Assembly: GCF_003265345.1 (NCBI RefSeq)
Contig: NZ_QFWW01000012.1
Location: 451-64,450, forward strand
From: Lentzea terrae
Lineage (GTDB): Bacteria > Actinomycetota > Actinomycetes > Mycobacteriales > Pseudonocardiaceae
DNA: 64,000 nt
Direction: 5' to 3'
A program made the translations under genes and the position numbers. Shown here in pieces: positions 15,346-24,690 of the stretch (position 1 is its first letter; each line of letters begins with the position of its first letter). The notes under the pieces were generated by a model. The model worked only from the letters and a program-made list of their open reading frames with translations. It made no database searches and was not told the origin of the DNA.

Positions 15346-16529
15346 TCCGAGCTCCCGTGAATGTCGTATCCGTCTGACCAAACGCCGGCGGACAACCAGT
15401 CCGCGGCCAAGCGAGCGCGCTCACGCACCGACGCCATGTCGTCGCCGAGGAACGTCACGTGGCCGACCTTGCGGCCCGGCCGTTCCTCTTTGCCGTAGAG
15501 GTGCACGTGCGCGTCGGGGAAGCGCGCGAACAGGTGGTGCAGGCGCTCGTCGGGGCCCATCGCCGGTACCTCGGAGGCGCCCAACACGTTCGCCATCACC
15601 ACGGCCGGCGCCATCAGGTCGGTGCGGCCCAGCGGGTAGTCCAGAACAGCCCTCAGATGCTGCTCGAACTGCGAGGTGCGCGCGCCCTCGATCGACCAGT
15701 GGCCGGAGTTGTGCGGGCGCATCGCGAGCTCGTTCACGACCACGCCGTCAGCGGTTTCGAACAGCTCCACGGCCAGCACGCCCACGACGCCCAGCGCCTC
15801 GGCGACCTTCAGGGCCAGCTCCTGGGCCGCGGCGCCGTCCAACGAAGGCGCCGGAGCGAGCACCTCGACGCAGATGCCGTCGGACTGCACGGTCTCGACG
15901 ACCGGCCACGCCGCGCCCTGCCCGAACGGTGAGCGCGCGACCACGGCCGCCAGCTCGCGGCGCATCGGCACGCACTGCTCGACCATCAGCGGGGTGCCGG
16001 CCTCCAGCAGCTCGGGGACGACCAGCTCGGCGCTGTGCGGCTGGTTCAGCATCCACACGCCACGGCCGTCGTAGCCGCCGCGGACCGCCTTCAGCACGCA
16101 CGGCCAGCCGTGCGCCGCACCAAAACGAAGAACGTCACGGACCTCGTGGACCTCGGCGAACGGCGGCACCGGCAGCCCCAGCTCGGCCAGCCGCACCCGC
16201 ATCTTCAGCTTGTCCTGCGCGTACTGCAGCGCGTCCGGGCCGGGATGCACCTTCACGCCCTCGGCCACCAACGCGCGCAGGTGCTCGGAAGGCACGTGCT
16301 CGTGGTCGAACGTGACGACCTCGCAGCCCTTCGCGAACGCGCGCAACGCGTCCAGGTCGGTGTGCGTGCCGAGCACCACGTCCCTCGCGACCAGCGCGGC
16401 GGGGTCGTTCTCGGAGACGGCGAGCACGCGAAGCGACTGGCCGAGCGGGATCGCGGCCTGGTGCGTCATGCGGGCGAGCTGCCCGCCGCCGATCATGCCG
16501 ACGACGGGGAGACGGGTACGGGAGTCCAC
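15342..16529 (-). CDS. purK: N5-carboxyaminoimidazole ribonucleotide synthase PurK
   Basis: The product is 395 residues. It is an ATP-grasp enzyme that makes N5-CAIR from AIR, ATP and bicarbonate. The N-terminus shows [13 protein letters not shown], followed by the ATP-grasp core ([16 protein letters not shown]) and metal-binding part ([20 protein letters not shown]). It is translationally coupled to purE, its partner in the pathway. Confidence 0.96.
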   Translation of the reverse strand: MDSRTRLPVVGMIGGGQLARMTHQAAIPLGQSLRVLAVSENDPAALVARDVVLGTHTDLDALRAFAKGCEVVTFDHEHVPSEHLRALVAEGVKVHPGPDALQYAQDKLKMRVRLAELGLPVPPFAEVHEVRDVLRFGAAHGWPCVLKAVRGGYDGRGVWMLNQPHSAELVVPELLEAGTPLMVEQCVPMRRELAAVVARSPFGQGAAWPVVETVQSDGICVEVLAPAPSLDGAAAQELALKVAEALGVVGVLAVELFETADGVVVNELAMRPHNSGHWSIEGARTSQFEQHLRAVLDYPLGRTDLMAPAVVMANVLGASEVPAMGPDERLHHLFARFPDAHVHLYGKEERPGRKVGHVTFLGDDMASVRERARLAADWLSAGVWSDGYDIHGSSE

Positions 16530-16577
16530 GGTTCAGGCAGCCTACCTGCAACTTCAGCAGACCTCACACGCAGCCGA

Positions 16578-16618
16578 CCCGCCGGAAAGCCCCACCCCCA
16601 GCAGGGCAGTCCGGCGGG
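16578..16618. terminator. hairpin between purK and the ABC operon end
   Basis: CCCGCCGGA (16578-16586) pairs with TCCGGCGGG (16610-16618). It lies 5 bp beyond the stop of the minus-strand ABC permease, a fitting place for its terminator and for insulation from purK. Confidence 0.6.
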
Positions 16619-16623
16619 CCGGG

Positions 16624-17568
16624 CTACCCCTGTGCGGCGGCAGGCTCGGACGTGGTCTCGGTCACCTCGACGGGCTCCGCCTCGGACGAGATGCGGCGGT
16701 GCCGGCGAGTCGGCTTCCACCCGCCGCCACGGCGCAGCAGCCGGAACGTCAGCGCGAACAGCACACCGGCGAGCAGCAGGTACACGCCGAACTCGATGTA
16801 GCGGAAGGCCGTCAGCCGCTCGATGGGCTGGTAGTCGACGTACGTGCCGACAGCGGTTCCCGAGGTGCGCATGCAGCTGTTCGGATTCGAGAACTTCGCG
16901 CACACCTCCGGCACGCCCACCGGATCCAGGTCGGCCGCGACGAAGCCGCCGTCGAGTTCGAGCGCACCCTGCGGGATCACCGGGGTGCTGTCCCAGCGGG
17001 CCACCGAGCGGCTCACCGGCAGATAGTGGTCGCGCAGCAGTGCGGACGTCATCACGCGGGACAGCGTGTAGAACACCAGCGTCGCGGCGATCGCGGTCAC
17101 GACGTGCCTGCTGAGCAGGCCGATGAACACGCCGAGCGCCAGGCCGAAGACCGCGTAGCCCACCTGCACGGCCGGGTGCGCCTCGAAGGCCGACCACGCC
17201 GCCTGCGAGCCGACGTGGCCGTCGCCGAGGCCGACCACCAGGCCCAGCACGACGGCCAGCGTGCCGAGCACGATTGCCTTGCCGCGCAACCACTTCACGG
17301 GCGTGACGTCCTGGCCCCACGCCACGAAGTAGGTGCGTTCCTCCAGCTCGCGAGCGATCAGCGGGGCACCCCAGAACATGCCGACCACACCACCGAACAC
17401 CAGCTGCACCATGAGGCCGTAGAAGCCGCTCATGGGCAAGGAGTCGAACGGCGAGTCGCGCGAGAACTCCGCCGAGGTGAGGCCGTACGCGGCCAGCAGG
17501 GCGACGACAGCGATGCCGAGGATGCTCCACCGGTGCTGACGCCAGGTCAGCCAGACGAGTGCGCTCAT
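16624..17568 (-). CDS. ABC-2 type transporter permease
   Basis: The product is 314 residues from the ATG at 17568, which overlaps the ATPase stop by 4 bp. About six membrane helices: one near the N-terminus (SILGIAVVALLAAYGL), several in the middle (GFYGLMVQLVFGGVVGMFWG, VLGTLAVVLGLVVGLG) and one near the C-terminus (FGVYLLLAGVLFALTF), with a large extracellular loop near residues 210-265. It would form the membrane part of an exporter with the 17565-18359 ATPase. The substrate is unknown; YtrA-controlled systems often answer cell-envelope-active compounds. Confidence 0.85.
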   Translation of the reverse strand: MSALVWLTWRQHRWSILGIAVVALLAAYGLTSAEFSRDSPFDSLPMSGFYGLMVQLVFGGVVGMFWGAPLIARELEERTYFVAWGQDVTPVKWLRGKAIVLGTLAVVLGLVVGLGDGHVGSQAAWSAFEAHPAVQVGYAVFGLALGVFIGLLSRHVVTAIAATLVFYTLSRVMTSALLRDHYLPVSRSVARWDSTPVIPQGALELDGGFVAADLDPVGVPEVCAKFSNPNSCMRTSGTAVGTYVDYQPIERLTAFRYIEFGVYLLLAGVLFALTFRLLRRGGGWKPTRRHRRISSEAEPVEVTETTSEPAAAQG

Positions 17569-18359
17569 GCCGCACGCTCCAGGTGGGCCACGACCAGCTC
17601 CTCCAGCGTCACGTACCGGGCCTGCCACGGCTCGGCGATCTGCGTGCCGCCGGAGCGGACGAGGTACTGCGACTGCGACTTGCTGTGCTTCGCCAGCACG
17701 ACGGGTCCTTCCACGGGTGACGTCGAGTCACGCGGACCCGTGTAGAGAACGTGCTCTTCGAGCAGCTCGTCGGTGTCGCCGTCCACCAGGAGGCGGCCGT
17801 CCGAGAGCAGCAGCAACCGGTCGGCCACGCCACCGATCTCCGCGACGACGTGCGTGGAGAAGATCAGCGTCATGCCGTTGTCGCTCACCTCGGTCAGCAG
17901 CTCCCGCATGACCTTGCGGCGCGCCAGGGGATCCAGTTCGGACAGCGGCTCGTCGAGCATCAACACGTCCGGGCGCGAACCCAGTGCCAGCGCGAGGGTC
18001 ACGTGCGTGCGCTGGCCTCCGGAGAGGTCGCCGATCTGCAGCCGGCGCGGCACCTTGAACCTGGTGAGCCACTCGTCGGCGAGCTCGTTGTCCCAGACGT
18101 CGTTCATGCGGCGGCCGAACTGCAGGACGTCGGCCACCTTGAAGTTCTTGTACATCGGCTTGTGCTGCGGCACGTACGCCACGCGGCCCGCGATCGACGC
18201 GTGCCCCGTCTCCGGCGGCAGATGACCGGCCAGCACGTTCAGCAACGTCGACTTGCCGGAGCCGTTGGCTCCCACGAGTGCCGTGACGCTGCCCGGCGGC
18301 AGCTCGAAGGAGACGTTCCGCACCGCCCACTTCGACACTTCGGCCGCGACCACGCTCAT
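17565..18359 (-). CDS. ABC transporter ATP-binding protein
   Basis: The product is 264 residues with the full cassette: Walker A VGANGSGKST, Q-loop YVPQHKPM, signature LSGGQ, Walker B VLMLDEPLSELD and the switch His in IFSTHVVAE. It powers the adjacent permease. It overlaps both the upstream GntR gene and the downstream permease by 4 bp, giving a three-gene coupled operon. Confidence 0.94.
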   Translation of the reverse strand: MSVVAAEVSKWAVRNVSFELPPGSVTALVGANGSGKSTLLNVLAGHLPPETGHASIAGRVAYVPQHKPMYKNFKVADVLQFGRRMNDVWDNELADEWLTRFKVPRRLQIGDLSGGQRTHVTLALALGSRPDVLMLDEPLSELDPLARRKVMRELLTEVSDNGMTLIFSTHVVAEIGGVADRLLLLSDGRLLVDGDTDELLEEHVLYTGPRDSTSPVEGPVVLAKHSKSQSQYLVRSGGTQIAEPWQARYVTLEELVVAHLERAA

Positions 18360-18736
18360 TGCGCTCCCCCACTCAGCACCTCGCGCAGCAGCGCGTAGAT
18401 GTCCTCGTCCTCCAACCCGGCGGAGCGTGCCTCCGTGACCCAGTCGGCGAGCGTGGCCCGCAGCGGGTCGAAGTCCTCGGGGGCCGCGGACCCCGGAGAC
18501 GCCTTGACGAAGGTGCCGGAGCCCTGACGGGCTTCGACGAGGCCGGCGAGCTCCAGCTCGCGATAGGCCTTGAGCACGGTGTTCGCGTTCACGCCGCTGC
18601 TCGCGACGACGTCCCTGACCGTGGGCAGGCGATCACCCGGTTGCAACCAACCGAGCCTCAAGGCCTCCCTGACCTGCCGCCCCAGCTGCAGGTACGCGGG
18701 AAGACCGCTGCCACGGTCGACGTGGAACTCGACCAC
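18356..18736 (-). CDS. GntR regulator of the YtrA subfamily
   Basis: The product is 126 residues. The winged helix (VDRGSGLPAYLQLGRQVREA, then GVNANTVLKAYRELE and GSGTFV) is followed by a short helical tail rather than a large effector domain, which is the YtrA layout. Such genes head operons for ABC exporters and repress them. An inverted repeat just upstream fits autoregulation of the three-gene operon. Confidence 0.9.
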   Translation of the reverse strand: MVEFHVDRGSGLPAYLQLGRQVREALRLGWLQPGDRLPTVRDVVASSGVNANTVLKAYRELELAGLVEARQGSGTFVKASPGSAAPEDFDPLRATLADWVTEARSAGLEDEDIYALLREVLSGGAQ

Positions 18737-18751
18737 AAACGCTCCCCAGAT

Positions 18752-18779
18752 TGTTCTACTAAACTAAGACAATAGAACA
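18752..18779. promoter_or_regulatory. inverted repeat upstream of the YtrA-type operon
   Basis: TGTTCTA (18752-18758) and TAGAACA (18773-18779) form an inverted repeat separated by an AT-rich 14-bp spacer, starting 16 bp before the regulator start. It is the only AT-rich patch here and likely overlaps the promoter; I infer it is the repressor site. Confidence 0.6.
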
Positions 18780-18846
18780 CTTCTGCGGACGTTGGGAAGC
18801 ACCCCGGTGGGGACGGGGAGGCACACGGGCGCGGGACAGGGGGAAG

Positions 18847-19614
18847 TCAGCGCCCGAGTGAAGTGAGCAGCGCGCACGCCTCGGCGTGCGTGTCCGGCAA
18901 CCGCTCGGTCCACACCTTCGCGGGCCCGACCGGCCGCACGTTGGGGTCGTCCGCCAGCCGGTCAGCGGCCAGAACGCGCAGGTTGGAGACGCGGCGCGCC
19001 AGCAGTTCGTCACGGCGTACGAGGACCGCGGCCACGCACGGGCCGAGCGACGCCAGCGTCTCGCCGCCGTCGAACACCGTGCGTAGAGCGTCCGAGACGA
19101 GGGTCATCGCGACGACGCGAGACCAGCCCGTGGCGCGGTGCACGTCGAGGCGCAGCATCACCAGTGCGTAGTCGAGCGACGCCACCGGTGTCTCCCGGTA
19201 GATCTCGCCGAGCCGAGTCCGCAGGTACGCGGCTGTCGCCAGCCCGGTCAACGGGTCCTCGGCCGCGCACTCGCCGGCCTGCTTCGTCACCACGTCCGCC
19301 CATCCCAGCGCTGTCATGCGCAGCATCCGTGAAGGGAGCGCGTCGACGTTCGGCGACACGATGTGCGACGCGTCGGTCAGCACGGCGTGCAGCGCGGCCA
19401 GGTCGAGCAGCGTCTCGCTCAGGCCCGCTCCGGCCTCGGCCCGCGCCCGGCCCAGCCGGACCAGCGCGTCGCCGGGGTCGGCGTCCTCGAGCATCGCCGC
19501 GCACACCTCGTCGACCTCGGCGAGCGGCCAGTCTGCGGGGAACGCCCAGCCGGCGGCCATGGTGGCGGTCCGCCACCTGGACTTCAGCAGGCGTTCCGCT
19601 TGTGCGACACCCAC
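18847..19614 (-). CDS. degenerate GGDEF-domain-like protein
   Basis: The product is 255 residues from the GTG at 19614 (AAGGGA upstream); the longer frame to 19932 has implausible composition. After a helical N-terminal half comes AAEDPLTGLATAAYLRTRL, the typical opening of a diguanylate cyclase domain, and DYALVMLRLDVH. The GG(D/E)EF active-site loop is not present, so cyclase activity is unlikely; it may be a binding or structural relative. No membrane segment. Confidence 0.7.
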   Translation of the reverse strand: MGVAQAERLLKSRWRTATMAAGWAFPADWPLAEVDEVCAAMLEDADPGDALVRLGRARAEAGAGLSETLLDLAALHAVLTDASHIVSPNVDALPSRMLRMTALGWADVVTKQAGECAAEDPLTGLATAAYLRTRLGEIYRETPVASLDYALVMLRLDVHRATGWSRVVAMTLVSDALRTVFDGGETLASLGPCVAAVLVRRDELLARRVSNLRVLAADRLADDPNVRPVGPAKVWTERLPDTHAEACALLTSLGR

Positions 19615-19779
19615 CCGGTCTCCCTTCAGCTCTCCGATTCCAGGTGGGAGACGCGGTCGCCAACGATTCGTGACGCAACCCGCGTGGGGGATTGCAACTG
19701 CCCGGTGAAACGCGAGCAAACGTGGGTGTCTGTGTGGCAAGCCGGGGTTGTCGGTGTTGCTCGCTACCGTGGCGGCGAG

Positions 19780-19885
19780 ATGGTTGTGGTGATCCAGGCG
19801 TACCGGTTTGCGCTCGATCCGACCGCGGGGCAGCAAGCGGACCTGCGGTCGCATTGTGGTGGGCAGCGGTACGCGTTCAACGCCG
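19780..19885 (+). pseudogene. N-terminal scrap of an IS200/IS605-type TnpB gene
   Basis: The ATG at 19780 opens about 35 codons matching the start of TnpB/OrfB proteins: IQAYRFALDPTAGQQADLRS, then HCGGQRYAFNAA. After about 19885 the frame becomes unrelated. No other part of the transposon, no TnpA and no end structures are visible nearby. It is a decayed remnant. Confidence 0.65.
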
Positions 19886-20006
19886 CCGCAAGGCGACGAC
19901 TGTCTGAAGACCGTGAACCCACAAGCACTCACACTTCAGAACGGATTGAGATGACTCTGCAGGGCGTCGTGCGTCACACTGAGCGCCGCGAGGAGGGAAA
20001 TGAATC

Positions 20007-22226
20007 TTGGCTGCCGTTCCTGCAGAGGTCCAGGGCCCGAGCGACGCGGAACTCATCGAGTCCGTGCGCGGAGGGACCATTGACGCCTACGGCCAGTTGT
20101 ACGAACGGCACGTCTCTGCGGCCTACAACCTCGCCCGCCAGTTGGCCCGCTCGCAGGCCGAGGCCGACGACCTGGTGGCGGAGGCCTTCGCGAAGGTGCT
20201 CGACACGCTGCGGGCCGGCCGCGGTCCCGACTCCGCCTTCCGCGCCTACCTGCTGACGGCCCTGCGGCACACCGCGTACGACAAGACCCGGCGCGACAAG
20301 AAGGTCGACCTCACCGAGGACATGACCGACGTCGCACCGGCGGTCCAGTTCAGCGACACGGCGGTGGCCGGGCTGGAACGAAGCCTGGCCGCCCGCGCGT
20401 TCGCCGCGCTGCCGGAACGCTGGCAGATGGTGCTCTGGCACACCGAGATCGAGGGCCAGTCGCCTGCGGACGTCGCCCCGCTGCTCGGGCTGACGGCCAA
20501 CGGCGTGTCCGCGCTCGCCTATCGCGCCCGTGAGGGCCTCAAGCAGCAGTACCTGCAGATGCACCTGGCCGAGACCGACGCGGAACGGTGCAAGGCGACC
20601 GTCGACCGGCTCGGTTCCTGGACTCGTGCCGGCCTGTCCAAGCGCGAGGCGACGCAGGTCGAGGCGCACCTCGACGAGTGCGGTCGGTGCCGGGCGCTGG
20701 CCGCCGAGCTCGCGGACGTCAACGGTGCGCTGCGGATCTTCGTCGCGCCGCTGGTGCTCGGCGTCGGCGCCACGACCTACCTGGTGGCCGCGGGTACGGC
20801 GACCACCGCCGTCGTCGGTGCCGGTGCGGCCGCCGGTGGTGCGGGCGCGGTCGGTGCCTCGATCCCCCGCCAGCTCGTCACCGTCGGTGGTTCCGCGGCC
20901 GCCGTGGCCGCCGCCGTCGTGATCGCGCTGACCGCGGGCGGCGGGGAACAGCAGACGCCGCAGGTGCAGGCCGCCGAACCGCCACCGCCGGCGATCACGC
21001 AGGTCCAGCCACCGCGGCCGGTCCCCCCGCCGGCGCCGGTGCAGCCGCCGCCCACGACGGAGCCGCCGCCACCGAGCCCGTCACCGTCCCCGACGCCGCC
21101 GCCCAGTCCGGCGCCGGCCCCTACGCCGACCCCGGAGCCGACGCCTCCGCCCGCGTCGCTCACGCCGACGACGCCGACCGGGTTCACGTTGACGCCCGGT
21201 GAGGAGCCCAAGGACTTCCCGATCACCGTCCGGAACACCGGCGGCACCGCGGCGCCGCCCGCGAGCATGGTGCTGAACCTGCCGCCCGGCGTGCTGTCGA
21301 CCGGCGGGCCTGCCTCGTTCGCGGCGCGGTTGCTGCAGCCGGACGGGTCCGCCGAGCAGACGGTGAACTGCCCGGCCGGTGGCGGCACGATCACCTGCGA
21401 GACGCCCCAGGGCATCGCGCCCGGCGGGCAGGCGACGTTCCTGTTCCGGCTGCGTGCGACCGAGGAAGCGATGACCGGCACGATCACCGGCACGATTTCC
21501 GCGGGTACCGCGATCTCGGTCAACGTCAGCATCGCGGTCGACGTGCCGCCGATCAACGACGACATCGAGCTGACCGTGTCGACGTGGCACCAGGTCTACT
21601 GGGACCCGCGCGTCGACGTGAAGGTGCGCAACAAGGGTCCGCGGGCGGGCACGTTGAAGCTGGACGTGTCGTCGTCGGAGAACATCGTGGTGTTCACGCC
21701 GTGCCGTGAGTGCTCGCGGACGGACAAGAACTCGATCCACTGCGAAACGGACCTGGACAAGGGCGGGAAGTTCCGGATGTCCGTGTGGGCGTTCGGGCTG
21801 CCGCACCGGGGCGGGACGATCACCGTCACCGCGTCGCTGGGCAACGCGACCAAGACCGTGACCGTGCCGGTCAAACAGCGTCCTGGCCACTCGCCGGTCG
21901 CCGACAAACCACTGCCGCCGCCAGCGGAAACGCCTGATCCGACCACGGTGCCGCCCACGACGACCACGCCGCCGGCGAAGCCGACGCCGCCCGCCGAGCC
22001 CGCGAAGCCGGGTACCCCGACGTTGCCGCTGCCGTTGCCGACGCCGGACCTGCCGCCGGTGCCGCCGCCACCGTCTTCCGAGACGCCGACGCCGCCCGTG
22101 CCGCCGTCGACCTCGGTGCCGACCGCGCCGCCGAGGTCCGAGGAACCGTGCGAGCCGCAGCCAGGTCTGCTCCCGTGGCTGCTCCCCGACTTCCTGGGGC
22201 AGCCGTGCCAGCCGCCGCGAAGTTGA
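20007..22226 (+). CDS. membrane-tethered ECF sigma factor with built-in zinc-binding motif
   Basis: The product is 739 residues from a TTG with AGGAGGG nine bases upstream. Order: sigma region 2 (about 23-100), sigma region 4 (about 128-182), an H-x3-C-x2-C motif of ZAS anti-sigma type (His221, Cys225, Cys228), hydrophobic stretches about 246-285 and a helix at 292-311, a Pro-rich linker, and an extracytoplasmic part with DUF11-like beta domains (about 385-630; FPITVRNTGGTAAPP) and a second Pro/Thr-rich tail. Sigma factor, putative anti-sigma element, anchor and external sensor sit in one chain, as in some little-studied actinobacterial ECF groups. Release by proteolysis or conformational signalling is inference. 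Confidence 0.88.
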   Translation: MAAVPAEVQGPSDAELIESVRGGTIDAYGQLYERHVSAAYNLARQLARSQAEADDLVAEAFAKVLDTLRAGRGPDSAFRAYLLTALRHTAYDKTRRDKKVDLTEDMTDVAPAVQFSDTAVAGLERSLAARAFAALPERWQMVLWHTEIEGQSPADVAPLLGLTANGVSALAYRAREGLKQQYLQMHLAETDAERCKATVDRLGSWTRAGLSKREATQVEAHLDECGRCRALAAELADVNGALRIFVAPLVLGVGATTYLVAAGTATTAVVGAGAAAGGAGAVGASIPRQLVTVGGSAAAVAAAVVIALTAGGGEQQTPQVQAAEPPPPAITQVQPPRPVPPPAPVQPPPTTEPPPPSPSPSPTPPPSPAPAPTPTPEPTPPPASLTPTTPTGFTLTPGEEPKDFPITVRNTGGTAAPPASMVLNLPPGVLSTGGPASFAARLLQPDGSAEQTVNCPAGGGTITCETPQGIAPGGQATFLFRLRATEEAMTGTITGTISAGTAISVNVSIAVDVPPINDDIELTVSTWHQVYWDPRVDVKVRNKGPRAGTLKLDVSSSENIVVFTPCRECSRTDKNSIHCETDLDKGGKFRMSVWAFGLPHRGGTITVTASLGNATKTVTVPVKQRPGHSPVADKPLPPPAETPDPTTVPPTTTTPPAKPTPPAEPAKPGTPTLPLPLPTPDLPPVPPPPSSETPTPPVPPSTSVPTAPPRSEEPCEPQPGLLPWLLPDFLGQPCQPPRS

Positions 22227-22346
22227 TCAAACGTTGATCTTTCCCAAGATCGACACCGTCACTGAACGTGCAGGTCAGATACCTCTGGGTGGTTTCGGGC
22301 AACACCCGGAGGCAAGGACCGTTAGCTAGATCCGTAAGCTGGCGCG

Positions 22347-22949
22347 GTGCTGCCAGTCGTTCGCCGGGCCATGAGCCGGTTGCCAGAACCACTCCAGTTC
22401 CTGCTCCACAAGCACCGTGAGCTGATCCGCTTCGCGCTCGTCGGCGGCACGACGTTCCTCGTCGACAACGGTGTCTGGTACGCCCTCAAGCTCACCGTGC
22501 TGACCGACAAGGTCGTCACGGCGAAGGTCATCGGCGTGCTGGTGGCGATCATCGCCTCGTACGTGCTGTCCCGCGAATGGTCGTTCCACACTCGCGGCGG
22601 CCGCGAGCGCCACCACGAGGCAGCGCTGTTCTTCCTGGTCAGCGGCATGGGCGTGGCGATCAACATCATCCCGCTGTGGCTGTCGCGGCACCTCTTCGGC
22701 CTGCAGGCGCCGTTCGTCACGGTGCTGACCGAGGAGATCGCGGACTTCGTCTCCGGCTCGATCATCGGCATGCTGCTCGCCACGGGCTTCAAGTTCTGGG
22801 CGATGCGGCGCTGGGTGTTCCCGGACGCCGGCGCACGGCCTGACCGCCGCGTTCACCCGATCTCCGTAGACTCACCCCGTGTCCCTAGCCGAAACAGTGG
22901 TCTCGAGATTTCCGGAGCCAATCCGGTCGATCGCGCTGAAGCATCGTGA
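22347..22949 (+). CDS. GtrA-family membrane protein, copy 1
   Basis: The product is 200 residues from a GTG (a later ATG at 22371 is possible). Four membrane helices occur in the GtrA pattern (FALVGGTTFLVDNGVWYAL, VLVAIIASYVLS, ALFFLVSGMGVAINIIPLWL, IIGMLLATGFKFWAM). GtrA proteins help move lipid-linked sugars or act as accessory factors in cell-wall polysaccharide assembly. The C-terminal extension overlaps the next gene by 71 bp. It is a tandem paralogue of the following gene. Confidence 0.88.
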   Translation: MLPVVRRAMSRLPEPLQFLLHKHRELIRFALVGGTTFLVDNGVWYALKLTVLTDKVVTAKVIGVLVAIIASYVLSREWSFHTRGGRERHHEAALFFLVSGMGVAINIIPLWLSRHLFGLQAPFVTVLTEEIADFVSGSIIGMLLATGFKFWAMRRWVFPDAGARPDRRVHPISVDSPRVPSRNSGLEISGANPVDRAEAS

Positions 22950-23412
22950 ACTAGTCAAGTTCGCGCTGGTCGGCGGCACCTGCTTCGTGATCGACACGGT
23001 CCTGTTCTTCGGGATCAAGACGGTCATCCTGCCGAACAACCCGGTGACGGCGAAGATCATCGCGACTCTGGTCGCCACGATCGTGTCGTACATCCTCAAC
23101 CGGGAGTGGTCGTTCCGCACCCGCGGGGGTCGCGAACGCCATCACGAGGCGGCACTGTTCTTCCTGGTCAACGGCATCGGCATCGTGCTGAACTCAGTGC
23201 CGCTGTACGTCGCGCGGTACCTGTTCCACCTGCAGGAGCCGAACGTGTCGCGACTCGCCGAGGAGATCTCGGACTTCCTGAGCGCGCAGATCGTCGGCAC
23301 CCTCATCGCGATGGCTTTCCGCTGGTACGGCTACAAGAAGTGGGTCTTCCCCGAGCAGAACGCGCGGGGCCCGCGGCCGCTGAACGAGGAAGAGGCCCTC
23401 GGCCACTCCTGA
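22879..23412 (+). CDS. GtrA-family membrane protein, copy 2
   Basis: The product is 177 residues from a GTG. It has the same four-helix layout as the gene before it and strong identity over REWSFxTRGGRERHHEAAL and FFLV. A GtrA gene lies at the same place in the M. tuberculosis purK-birA region, so one copy is likely ancestral and the other a local duplicate. Role as for copy 1: envelope glycan or lipid-linked sugar handling. Confidence 0.88.
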   Translation: MSLAETVVSRFPEPIRSIALKHRELVKFALVGGTCFVIDTVLFFGIKTVILPNNPVTAKIIATLVATIVSYILNREWSFRTRGGRERHHEAALFFLVNGIGIVLNSVPLYVARYLFHLQEPNVSRLAEEISDFLSAQIVGTLIAMAFRWYGYKKWVFPEQNARGPRPLNEEEALGHS

Positions 23413-23415
23413 TCC

Positions 23416-24690
23416 TCATCTGGGCGTGCTCGGCGCCTTCCACGGTATGCCGACGACGTCCTGCGCCTTGGGCACCGGCAGGAACACCGCGAACGTCGCC
23501 GGGCGGGCCGTCGACAGCTCCAGCCGGCCACCGTCCGCGTCGACCAGCGCCCTGGCCAGCGCCAGTCCCACGCCGGTCGACCCACCGCCGGACACACCGC
23601 GTTCGAAGATGTGCGCCGCGAGCTCGTCGGGCACACCCGCGCCGCCGTCGCTGACCTCGACCACGACCGTGCCCTCTTCGCTGCGCGCGGCCACGACGAC
23701 GGAGCCCTCGCCGTGGCGCAGGGCGTTGTCGAGGAGCACCCCGATGGCTTCGCGGAGGCGGGCCGGGGTGGCGCGGGCGAGCAGGCCGTCCGGGACGCGC
23801 ACGCGCAACGTCCGGCCGTGGCTCTTGACCTGTTCGCGCCACTCCTCGGCGATGGCGTTCAGGGCCGGCCTGAGCTCCAGCGGCTCGGCGCCGACGGCTC
23901 TGGCTGCACGAGCGGCGGCGAGCAGCTCGTCCAGCACGGCGGCGAGGCGTTCGGCCTGTTCGAGTGCCGCGCGGGCTTCCTGAGCCGTGTCGGGTTCGGG
24001 GTGTTCGGCGAGAGCTTCCAGGCGCAGCTGCAGGGCCGTGAGGCGGCTGCGGAGCTGGTGGGAGACGTCGCCGACCAGCTCGCGTTCGCGTTGGACCAGG
24101 CGGGCCAGTGCGGTCGCCGAGGTGTCGAGGGCCTCGGAGACCGCGTCGAGCTCCGGGATGTCGTAGCGCTTGTCGTCGGCCCGGAAGTCGCCTGCACCCA
24201 GGCGGGACGCGCGGGCGGCGACGTGGCCGAGCGGGCGGGCAAGCGTTTGCGCTGTGACGAGAGCGACGACGGTCCCGGTGCCGACGGACAGCGCGAGCAG
24301 CAGCAGGACCAGGCCGGCCACCTGGGCCTGGGTGGTGTGCATCGGGGCGGAGGGGATCTCCAGCCGGACGGTGCCCTGCTGCGCGATCGGCAGCTCGACG
24401 GCCAGCGGGTCGTCGCCAGGTGAGGGACCGGTCACCGTGGTGGCGCCACCGGAGATCACGGTGAGGCGGCCGTCCGCCGGGATGACGAACTGGACGGCCT
24501 CTATGTTGATGCCCTCCCGGTTGGCGAGCTGGTCGTCCAGTTCGGTCGCGATGCTCTGGGTGATCTTGGTGAGTTCGCCGCGCGCGTTGTCCTCGACGAG
24601 CGTCAACGCCGAGTAGCCCAGCGGCAGCCCGAGGACGATCCCCGTGACGGCGACGGCGAGCAGAATCGCCCGCAGGATCCGGCGGCGCAT
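23416..24690 (-). CDS. sensor histidine kinase
   Basis: The product is 424 residues. The ATG at 24690 overlaps the response-regulator stop by one base. Layout: helix 1 (about 6-30), an extracytoplasmic sensor of about 90 residues, helix 2 (about 124-148), HAMP, the H-box DVSHQLRSRLTAL with His211, and an HATPase domain (N-box LLDNALRHG, G-boxes VSDGGAGVP and GVGLALARALV). It autophosphorylates and passes phosphate to its partner. A longer open frame upstream runs antisense-free through the regulator gene and is not used. Confidence 0.92.
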   Translation of the reverse strand: MRRRILRAILLAVAVTGIVLGLPLGYSALTLVEDNARGELTKITQSIATELDDQLANREGINIEAVQFVIPADGRLTVISGGATTVTGPSPGDDPLAVELPIAQQGTVRLEIPSAPMHTTQAQVAGLVLLLLALSVGTGTVVALVTAQTLARPLGHVAARASRLGAGDFRADDKRYDIPELDAVSEALDTSATALARLVQRERELVGDVSHQLRSRLTALQLRLEALAEHPEPDTAQEARAALEQAERLAAVLDELLAAARAARAVGAEPLELRPALNAIAEEWREQVKSHGRTLRVRVPDGLLARATPARLREAIGVLLDNALRHGEGSVVVAARSEEGTVVVEVSDGGAGVPDELAAHIFERGVSGGGSTGVGLALARALVDADGGRLELSTARPATFAVFLPVPKAQDVVGIPWKAPSTPR

